A model generated the notes under the pieces. It ran no database searches. It was not told the DNA's origin and was given only the letters and a program-made list of their open reading frames with translations. A DNA stretch of 7,937 bases, taken from Rhodospirillaceae bacterium. GTDB taxonomy: Bacteria > Pseudomonadota > Alphaproteobacteria > Micavibrionales > UBA2020. Below are positions 1 through 4,976 of the stretch, piece by piece (positions within the stretch are counted from its first letter, which is position 1; each line of letters opens with the position of its first letter). A program made the translations under genes and the position numbers. The stretch covers positions 562-8,498 of the forward strand of contig DQGU01000122.1 in NCBI GenBank assembly GCA_003524565.1, read 5' to 3'.

Positions 1-13
1 GCTCTTCCGATCT
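1..13. other. Residual Illumina adapter sequence at contig end
   Basis: Bases 1-13 (GCTCTTCCGATCT) are identical to the 13-base 3' end common to the Illumina TruSeq read 1 and read 2 adapters. The match is to a known synthetic oligonucleotide and lies exactly at the window edge. Genuine coding sequence in the CpaF frame resumes at base 14. I read these bases as untrimmed library adapter, not genomic DNA, so the window start is very probably a contig end. Confidence 0.9.
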
Positions 14-1153
14 CAGTTCCGCGGCCTTGACGTGACGCCGGCGGAGCTGTCGCAAATCGCCAAGGAAGCTGCCGACGACATGCTCGGCTTCGGCCCGCTT
101 GAAGAGCTTTTGGAGATGGACGGCATCGCCGACATCATGATTAACGGCCCCAAAACGATTTATATCGAGCTGAAGGGTAAAATCCAGCGGGCGAATATCG
201 AATTTCGCGACAACCAGCATCTTTTGACCATCTGCCAGCGTATCGTGGGCGTTATCGGCCGCCGCGTCGATGAATCATCGCCGATATGCGATGCGCGTTT
301 GCCGGACGGTTCGCGCGTGAACGTCATCATCCCGCCGCTGGCGGTCGATGGCTGCACCATGACCATTCGTAAGTTCGCCAAGGAAAAGCTGACGCTCGAC
401 AAGCTCGTCGATTTCAAAGCCATGACGCCCAACTGCGCCGAGATGATTAAAATCGTCGGCAACTGCCGTGCCAACGTGCTGGTTTCCGGCGGTACGGGTT
501 CGGGCAAGACGACGATGCTGAACTGTCTGACGCGCTATATCAATCAGGGCGAGCGTATTATTACCTGCGAAGACGCCTGCGAACTTCAGCTGCAGCAGCC
601 GCACGTTGTGCGCCTTGAAACCCGCCCGCCGAACCTTGAAGGCGTGGGGGAGGTGACGATGCGCGACCTCGTTAAAAACTGTCTGCGTATGCGCCCCGAC
701 CGCATTATCGTGGGCGAGGTGCGCGGCCCCGAAGCTTTCGACCTTTTGCAGGCGATGAACACAGGTCACGACGGCTCCATGGGGACGGTTCACGCCAATA
801 ACCCGCGCGAAGCCCTGTCGCGTATGGAGAACATGATTGCCATGGGCGGCCTGAACCTGCCCACGCAGGCGGTGCGCGAACAGATTGCCTCCGCCGTCAA
901 CGTCATTATTCAGGTGCAGCGTTTACGCGACGGCTCGCGCAAAGTCACCCACGTCACCGAGATTACGGGCATGGAAGGCGAGGTTGTGACCATGCAGGAT
1001 TTGTTCCGCTTCGATTTCGAAGGCGAGGACGAATATGGCCGTATCATCGGCAAACAGAAATCCAGCGGCCTGCGCCCCATTTTGTACGAACGCGCGCGCA
1101 TGTTCGGCCTTGAAAAGAAACTGCTGGACGTGATGTCGGAGGCGTATGCGTAA
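14..1153 (+). CDS. cpaF: CpaF/TadA-family Tad pilus secretion ATPase (5' partial)
   Basis: This is the hexameric cytoplasmic ATPase that powers assembly of Tad (Flp) pili at the inner membrane, in the type II/IV secretion GspE superfamily. Counting from the GTG at 32, the family opening GFGPLEELL...IADIMINGP lies at about residues 19-40, followed by RVDESSPICDARLPDGSRVN. The Walker A motif GGTGSGKTT is at 153-161, the Walker B region MRPDRIIVGEVRGPEA at 220-235, and the His box GHDGSMGTVHANNP follows. All catalytic elements are intact. The frame is open upstream through QFRGLD (bases 14-31) to the adapter, so the GTG at 32 is not the true start; family members are usually longer, with roughly 80-120 N-terminal residues missing here. 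The stop is TAA at 1151-1153, and tadB begins 3 bases later, so the genes are co-transcribed. Confidence 0.95.
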   Translation, partial: QFRGLDVTPAELSQIAKEAADDMLGFGPLEELLEMDGIADIMINGPKTIYIELKGKIQRANIEFRDNQHLLTICQRIVGVIGRRVDESSPICDARLPDGSRVNVIIPPLAVDGCTMTIRKFAKEKLTLDKLVDFKAMTPNCAEMIKIVGNCRANVLVSGGTGSGKTTMLNCLTRYINQGERIITCEDACELQLQQPHVVRLETRPPNLEGVGEVTMRDLVKNCLRMRPDRIIVGEVRGPEAFDLLQAMNTGHDGSMGTVHANNPREALSRMENMIAMGGLNLPTQAVREQIASAVNVIIQVQRLRDGSRKVTHVTEITGMEGEVVTMQDLFRFDFEGEDEYGRIIGKQKSSGLRPILYERARMFGLEKKLLDVMSEAYA

Positions 1154-1156
1154 GAA

Positions 1157-2134
1157 ATGCTTGGCGTCACCGTATTCATCGTTGTTCTTATTCTGGCGCT
1201 GGCAATAGGCGCTTCGGCTGTTCTGAGCGCCCAGCAGAAAAAGCGCGACCGCTATATGTCGGTCATCGCGCGTGACGGCAGCCTTGCGTCAAATGACGAC
1301 AAGGACAAGCTGGCCAAGCAGCGTGCCGACAATATCGCGCGTAAACTGAAAGCGGCCGGTCAGGACGAAGCCAAGAAAAAAGACAAAGACAAAACCAGCC
1401 TGCGTGATTTGATGATGCAGGCGGGGTACGAAGCGCCGATGTCGCGCTACTGGATGTTTTCGGCCATTTTCGCGCTGGCCGTTTTTGTTTTTCTGAAACT
1501 GACCAGCTGGCCGCCGATTGCGGTTTTTTTCGTGACCTTCACCGCCTTTGCCGGTATGCCCAAACTGTTTTTGAAATGGAAAGCGGCGCGGCGGCAACGA
1601 AAGTTCCTTGAAAGCTTCGCGGATGCGCTGGATGCCTCCGTCCGTCTTTTGCAGGCGGGTATGCCGATTACCGAAGCTGTCGCAATGGTGGCGCGCGAAT
1701 ACGAAGGCCCCGTGCGCGATGAAATGATGCGCGTCTATGAAAATCAGAAAGTGGGCGTGCCGCTGGGCGAGGCTGCGCTGCAAATGGCGCGGCGCATTCC
1801 GCTGCCCGAAGTGCACATGTTCGCAACCGCCCTGCAAATCCAGAGCGAGACGGGCTCTTCACTGAGCGAAGTTCTGTCGAACCTGTCCGCCGTCATTCGC
1901 GCGCGTTTCCGCCTCAAACGTAAAATCAAGGCACTGTCGTCAGAGGCGAAGGCTTCCGCCGCTATCATCGCGGCGCTGCCTATTCTTGTATCGCTCGGGC
2001 TTTATCTGGTGAACGAGCCTTATATCAGTCTTCTGTTCACGCTGCCTAAGGGCAAGATGCTGCTGGCGGGCGCGATATTCTGGATGAGCTGCGGCATCCT
2101 GATTATGCGTCAAATGATTAACTTCAGGGTATAG
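1157..2134 (+). CDS. tadB: TadB, Tad pilus inner-membrane platform protein (T2SSF domain)
   Basis: 325 residues, normal for TadB. TadB and TadC together form the inner-membrane platform on which the CpaF ATPase acts. Hydrophobic segments lie at about 3-24, 98-114, 118-134, 266-285 and 299-317. The cytoplasmic T2SSF helical domain spans about 145-265; family-typical stretches include ESFADALDASVRLLQAGM (152-169) and ALQIQSETGSSLSEVLSNL (225-243). Between the first membrane segment and the domain there is a strongly charged, Lys/Asp-rich linker (about 46-80, with KKKDKDK at 73-79). The ATG at 1157 lies 3 bases after the cpaF stop; a GGAGG at 1137-1141 is rather far upstream, so translation may be coupled to cpaF. 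tadC starts 2 bases after the TAG. Confidence 0.92.
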   Translation: MLGVTVFIVVLILALAIGASAVLSAQQKKRDRYMSVIARDGSLASNDDKDKLAKQRADNIARKLKAAGQDEAKKKDKDKTSLRDLMMQAGYEAPMSRYWMFSAIFALAVFVFLKLTSWPPIAVFFVTFTAFAGMPKLFLKWKAARRQRKFLESFADALDASVRLLQAGMPITEAVAMVAREYEGPVRDEMMRVYENQKVGVPLGEAALQMARRIPLPEVHMFATALQIQSETGSSLSEVLSNLSAVIRARFRLKRKIKALSSEAKASAAIIAALPILVSLGLYLVNEPYISLLFTLPKGKMLLAGAIFWMSCGILIMRQMINFRV

Positions 2135-2136
2135 GC

Positions 2137-3093
2137 ATGGAAGATATCATTGCGCTTGATTCAAATATTTTCGTGGTTCTCCTGAGTGCCCTTGCGGCGG
2201 CGGTTTCTTTCGTCGCCTTCGCCTTGCCGCTGTTGCAGCGGAGCGAGAAGCGCGAGCGATACAAAGACGTTATCGAGAAAAAACGCCGCGCCCTGTTTGA
2301 CCAGGCGCGCGAACAGGCAAACAATAAAGGCAAAAAGCAGGAAATTTCGCAGGCGCAGTCCATGGCGCTGTTCTACCGTCTGCAGCGTCTGGCGGGGGAA
2401 ACCAGCCTTTCCGCGCGTAATCTTGTGTTGCAGGCAGGCATGCGCAGCCCCAACGCGCCGATTATCTATCTGGTGTCGCGGATGGTTTTGCCGCTGGTGT
2501 TCATGGGGCTTGGCATGCTTGTCATCACCATATCGGACAAGGAGATTAAAAACAGTCTCGTGCTGCTTATTCTGATGTCGCTGGCGCTGTTCGGTTTTTT
2601 CCTGCCGCGCATTCTGGTCAAGAACACGGCAGACAAACGGCAGGAAGAAATTTCGCTCAGCTTTCCCGACGCGCTCGACATGATGCTGATTTGCGTACAG
2701 GGCGGTATCGGTATCGAAGCTGCGATTAACCGCATCGCCGATACCGTTGCCGACCATTCCGAAGCTCTCGCGGAAGAGATGGGTATCCTGAGCGCAGAGC
2801 TGGGCATGCTCAACGACCGCAAGGCGGCGTTTCAGGGGTTTGCGATGCGCGTCGGCTCCGGCACCGCGCGCTCTTTTGCGACGGCGATGTTGCAGGCGGA
2901 GCAATACGGTACGTCCGTTTCCAAAGCCATTCGCGTGCTAGCCGATGAATCGCGTGAAATGCGCATGGCCGCGGCGGAGCAAAAAGCCGCTGCCCTGCCG
3001 CCGAAGCTGACCGTGCCGATGATTTTGTTTTTTCTGCCGGCGCTGTTCGTCGTCATTCTGGGGCCGGCCTTTATCGGCGGTCCGCCGCAATAA
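2137..3093 (+). CDS. tadC: TadC, Tad pilus inner-membrane platform protein (T2SSF domain)
   Basis: 318 residues, typical of TadC, the second platform protein and a paralogue of TadB. Predicted membrane segments are about 10-33, 109-131, 141-161 and 291-313. The T2SSF domain lies between the third and fourth: SFPDALDMMLICVQGGIGIE (165-184), then EMGILSAELGMLNDR (204-218) and FATAMLQAEQYGTSVSKAIRVLADE (about 237-261), the most conserved TadC stretch. The ATG at 2137 is 2 bases beyond the tadB stop, with only a weak purine stretch before it, which suggests translational coupling. It is the last gene of the operon; a strong hairpin terminator begins 10 bases after its TAA. No anomalies seen. Confidence 0.92.
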   Translation: MEDIIALDSNIFVVLLSALAAAVSFVAFALPLLQRSEKRERYKDVIEKKRRALFDQAREQANNKGKKQEISQAQSMALFYRLQRLAGETSLSARNLVLQAGMRSPNAPIIYLVSRMVLPLVFMGLGMLVITISDKEIKNSLVLLILMSLALFGFFLPRILVKNTADKRQEEISLSFPDALDMMLICVQGGIGIEAAINRIADTVADHSEALAEEMGILSAELGMLNDRKAAFQGFAMRVGSGTARSFATAMLQAEQYGTSVSKAIRVLADESREMRMAAAEQKAAALPPKLTVPMILFFLPALFVVILGPAFIGGPPQ

Positions 3094-3102
3094 AAACGAC
3101 AT

Positions 3103-3143
3103 AACAAAAAAGCCGCCGTATTTAAAACGGTGGCTTTTTTGTT
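3103..3143. terminator. Bidirectional intrinsic terminator between convergent tadC and tadD
   Basis: The 17-base arms AACAAAAAAGCCGCCGT (3103-3119) and ACGGTGGCTTTTTTGTT (3127-3143) pair with one G-T wobble around a 7-base loop, ATTTAAA. The GC core is 8 bp. It is flanked by A6 on the left (3106-3111) and T6 on the right (3135-3140), so each strand gives a GC hairpin followed by a U-run. It sits between the stop of tadC (3093) and the stop of the convergent tadD (3157) and can end both transcripts. Confidence 0.9.
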
Positions 3144-3156
3144 GTGCGGCAAATGA

Positions 3157-3924
3157 TTATTTTTTCAGGCTGACGGGCGCTTTGGGGACAACGGCGTCGC
3201 GCAGCTCGCTGACAATCTGTACGTTGCGGGCGATTTCCGTTTTCTCCGGCGCCATGATTTGTGCGCGGCGCAGTGTGGTCAACGCCTCGTCGAAAAGCCC
3301 CTGACTTGCAAGGTTAAGGCCAAGGTTGTTCATGACAGATGTCGGGTCGCCCTTCCAGCCGTCGAGGGCTTGGCGGAACATACGCTCCGCCGCTTTGTGC
3401 TGGCCTTGCGCATCCAGTGCGACACCTGCCAGATGGCTGGCATCGGGGTGGAAATCCGCGAGCGTGCTGTCGTTCAAAACAACTTCGAGCGTGCTATAGG
3501 CTTCTGCGAATTTTCCGGTTTCAATCTGCGCCGCGGCATATTCGTTTTTCAGCATCGCCAGCGGCGCGCGCGCGGAGCCTTTACGCTCCCCCTTTGCGTA
3601 AGGGGCGAGAATTTTCACCGCCTGGTCTGCCTTGCCCGTGCGGCGCAGCAGCTGGGCGTAATTCACGGCCACATCCGGATTACGGCTGTCGCGCTGGTAA
3701 AGCTTTTCATAGGAAACGAGGGCTTCTTGCGTTTTGCCGGCCGCCATAGCGTCGGTGGCGGCGGTGGCAAGGCGACGCTCTGTTGCTGCCTTCTGGCCGC
3801 TCAGGCTGTCGATGGGGTCGCCGACGTCGCGGTCATTGGGCGATACGACGCAGGCCGCCAGCAACAATGCAGTCGCCGAAAGGGCGATGAAACGTCCGGC
3901 TTTAAGTGCGGGGGCTTTTTTCAT
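3157..3924 (-). CDS. tadD: TadD-like TPR lipoprotein of the Tad pilus system
   Basis: 255 residues. The N-terminus is a lipoprotein signal peptide: basic MKK..., a hydrophobic stretch, then lipobox LAAC with Cys25 as the predicted lipidated residue. The body is helical with TPR-like units at about 51-83 (AAGKTQEALVSYEKLYQRD), 84-112, 124-153, 163-190 and 195-228 (NNLGLNLASQGLFDEALTTL). TadD proteins are TPR lipoproteins needed for Tad pilus assembly, probably by helping the secretin assemble. The ATG overlaps the upstream gene's stop (TAATG), with a strong GGAGGG (3934-3939) 9 bases upstream, indicating coupled translation. The assignment as TadD rather than another TPR lipoprotein rests on the neighbours and the lipobox-plus-TPR architecture. 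It points towards cpaF-tadB-tadC instead of following them on the same strand. Confidence 0.8.
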   Translation of the reverse strand: MKKAPALKAGRFIALSATALLLAACVVSPNDRDVGDPIDSLSGQKAATERRLATAATDAMAAGKTQEALVSYEKLYQRDSRNPDVAVNYAQLLRRTGKADQAVKILAPYAKGERKGSARAPLAMLKNEYAAAQIETGKFAEAYSTLEVVLNDSTLADFHPDASHLAGVALDAQGQHKAAERMFRQALDGWKGDPTSVMNNLGLNLASQGLFDEALTTLRRAQIMAPEKTEIARNVQIVSELRDAVVPKAPVSLKK

Positions 3925-4616
3925 TACTGCTGTCCCTCCAGGGTCTCCGGCATGTCTTCGGGCATCTCTTCGGCGCTATCGCCGCTATCGGGGGCGGGGC
4001 CTTCGAGCTCTTCGACAATCATCGGCTCTTCGCTGGCGGCACCCTCTACGTTTTGTGCAGCTTCTGCCGCGGCGGCAGCAGGCGCGGCCGCGCCTTGAAC
4101 TTCGGGGATATTACCGCTGCCTTCATGCGTAACGGGGGTGACTTCGAAACAGCCGTCGGGGCAGTAATGGTAGCTGGACGACTGGCAAGCGTTGTCGTTG
4201 CCGCAAACGCGGCGCACGCGCACATATTGCGGCTGTGCACCGCTGACGATGATATTGCGCTCCAAAAGCACTTTGCCCGCGGCGTTCAAAACTGTGAAAG
4301 ACGTCGTGCCCGGTTCGCGTGGCATTAAAATCAAAAGCCGCGGAGAGTCGAGCGAGACCGTGGCATGCGCGGGGTTGGCAACAATGACACTGGCCGCGTT
4401 TTCGCGCAGGCGCAAAATTTTGGTACGGTCGGGCGTCAGGCGGATGGCCAGCGGGTCGCCATTGGCGGCGGCGGCTTTTTGCGCGGCGGTGGCGCTTGCG
4501 GCAGAATCACCGGTCTTGAGCAGGCGGCTCATCTGCTCTACGCCATCGGCATAGGCGGCGAAGCCCGTGAAGGCCACAAGGGCGGCAAGCCCCCAGGCCG
4601 TGAAGCGATGTTTCAT
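3924..4616 (-). CDS. Secreted stand-alone CpaC/RcpA N-terminal-like pilus assembly protein
   Basis: 230 residues. A Sec signal peptide (1-23, likely cleavage after AYA) leads to a beta-rich domain at about 55-126. Its pattern (IRLTPDRTKILRLRENAASV, then IVANPAHATVSLDSPRLLIL and GTTSFTVLNAAGKVLLERNI) matches the N-terminal pilus-assembly domain found at the start of CpaC/RcpA secretins (Pfam T2SS-T3SS_pil_N type). There is no secretin barrel. Instead come four cysteines (138, 144, 152, 156) in about 20 residues, possibly a disulfide knot or metal site, then an Ala-rich and Glu/Pro-rich tail (about 175-230) that looks disordered. AAAGGGG (4626-4632) lies 9 bases before the ATG. It is first in a two-gene operon with tadD. 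A role at the periplasmic side of the Tad channel is inferred; no precise function can be assigned. Confidence 0.75.
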   Translation of the reverse strand: MKHRFTAWGLAALVAFTGFAAYADGVEQMSRLLKTGDSAASATAAQKAAAANGDPLAIRLTPDRTKILRLRENAASVIVANPAHATVSLDSPRLLILMPREPGTTSFTVLNAAGKVLLERNIIVSGAQPQYVRVRRVCGNDNACQSSSYHYCPDGCFEVTPVTHEGSGNIPEVQGAAAPAAAAAEAAQNVEGAASEEPMIVEELEGPAPDSGDSAEEMPEDMPETLEGQQ

Positions 4617-4712
4617 CTTGAATAACCCCTTTAGCTAAATCCCCCTTGTATGATGCGCTGCGAAGGCTTGAAAGTAAAGGAATATGTCATTGGAATCGTT
4701 TGGAGTTTTTTT

Positions 4713-4718
4713 ATTATA
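4713..4718 (-). promoter_or_regulatory. Candidate -10 box for the leftward accessory operon
   Basis: Read on the minus strand, 4718-4713 is TATAAT, a perfect -10 hexamer, about 97 bases before the ATG at 4616. The 17-bp-spaced -35 position reads ACCCGC, which is not a -35 box, and there is no extended -10 TG. If it is real, it would need an activator. A run of A bases downstream makes a chance match quite possible. Confidence 0.25.
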
Positions 4719-4815
4719 GAAAATAGCCGCCGCGGGCGGGTAGGGGGCGCGGCTTTCTGATTTTTCTGGCTTTTTCAAACGCTCTGAATTAGGAAGAGGT
4801 CACCTAAATATATAG

Positions 4816-4844
4816 TGTCACAAACTTTGACATAATAATTGACA
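4816..4844. promoter_or_regulatory. Three TGACA-type half-sites at 12-bp spacing
   Basis: TGTCA at 4816, TGACA at 4828 and TGACA at 4840 start exactly 12 bases apart. The first two form an inverted repeat with a 7-bp spacer; the second and third are direct repeats within TTGACA. The third is the -35 hexamer of the rightward promoter. The arrangement suggests a regulator site abutting or overlapping the -35 box. The regulator is unknown, and half-sites this short could coincide by chance in AT-rich DNA. Confidence 0.35.
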
Positions 4845-4867
4845 GAACGGCGCGGCGAGAGTATAAA
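4839..4867 (+). promoter_or_regulatory. Sigma70-type promoter of the giant adhesin gene
   Basis: TTGACA (4839-4844), a 17-base spacer, then TATAAA (4862-4867). The -35 box is full consensus, the spacing is optimal and the -10 box has one mismatch. Transcription would start near 4874, giving a leader of about 100 bases before the ATG at 4977 that contains both inverted repeats. It is by far the best promoter match I can see in the window. Confidence 0.7.
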
Positions 4868-4883
4868 TTTTTAGACATAATTG

Positions 4884-4902
4884 TTAGTAATTTTGTTACT
4901 AA
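4884..4902. promoter_or_regulatory. Perfect inverted repeat TTAGTAA-N5-TTACTAA just after the predicted start of transcription
   Basis: The 7-bp arms TTAGTAA (4884-4890) and TTACTAA (4896-4902) flank TTTTG. Relative to the predicted transcription start this lies at about +10 to +28, a usual place for a dimeric repressor operator. As RNA the hairpin would be weak, being all A-U apart from one G-C pair, so a DNA-binding site is the likelier reading. No cognate regulator is in the window. Confidence 0.45.
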
Positions 4903-4911
4903 TTTGGGCTA

Positions 4912-4938
4912 CCCTTATATGGAATCAAAATATAAGGG
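4912..4938 (+). promoter_or_regulatory. Leader stem-loop: 9-bp perfect inverted repeat upstream of the adhesin SD
   Basis: CCCTTATAT (4912-4920) pairs perfectly with ATATAAGGG (4930-4938) around a 9-base loop (GGAATCAAA). It lies in the predicted untranslated leader, ending 25 bases before the SD. The CCCTT of the left arm could alternatively pair with the AAGGG inside the SD (4965-4969), so a switch between open and sequestered SD is conceivable. It has no U-tract and is not a terminator. It may equally be a protein operator. Confidence 0.45.
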
Positions 4939-4963
4939 CGTTCTCACGCATCTGACTGAAGCC

Positions 4964-4970
4964 AAAGGGG
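4964..4970 (+). promoter_or_regulatory. Shine-Dalgarno site fixing the adhesin start
   Basis: AAAGGGG ends 6 bases before the ATG at 4977. It resembles the AAAGGGG used by the divergent gene (4626-4632). It selects the ATG at 4977 over an earlier out-of-frame ATG near 4919. The downstream frame is open from this ATG to the end of the window. Confidence 0.8.
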
Positions 4971-4976
4971 AAAAAT

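Larger units (their letters stand above)
4617..4976. other. Divergent intergenic control region
   Basis: 360 bases with no supportable gene separate two divergent starts. Most of it is AT-rich, unlike the flanking genes, apart from a GC island at 4725-4754. Contents from left to right: the SD of the leftward operon (4626-4632), inside which starts a 10-bp palindrome TTTAGCTAAA (4630-4639); a TATAAT hexamer on the minus strand (4713-4718); a G-rich stretch bounded by AGCCGC/GCGGCT (4725-4754); a small palindrome AGGTCACCT (4797-4805); three TGACA-type half-sites (4816-4844); a rightward promoter (4839-4867); two inverted repeats (4884-4902, 4912-4938); and the SD of the rightward gene (4964-4970). 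The 62-codon frame from 4904 overlaps the adhesin start out of frame and is not a gene. Confidence 0.8.

Noticed and set aside
32..34. GTG at 32 as the start of cpaF
   Set aside because: The upstream codons QFRGLD are in frame and family-like up to the adapter junction, and CpaF proteins have a longer N-terminus.
2161..2904. 247-codon minus-strand frame antisense to tadC
   Set aside because: It lies entirely inside tadC, whose protein is clearly recognisable. The antisense product is His/Arg/Gln-rich with no family features.
3259..4098. 279-codon + strand frame across tadD and the pilus-assembly domain gene
   Set aside because: It is antisense to two genes with good signal sequences, SD sites and coupled translation; its composition is Arg/Ala/Cys-rich and unrecognisable.
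4734..4752. Canonical G-quadruplex
   Set aside because: Only three runs of three or more G are present (3, 3 and 5) followed by a GG, so the four-run rule is not met.
4725..4766. Rho-independent terminator in the divergent spacer
   Set aside because: The 6-bp stem has an 18-base loop, the T-tract is interrupted, and no + strand gene lies immediately upstream that would need terminating.
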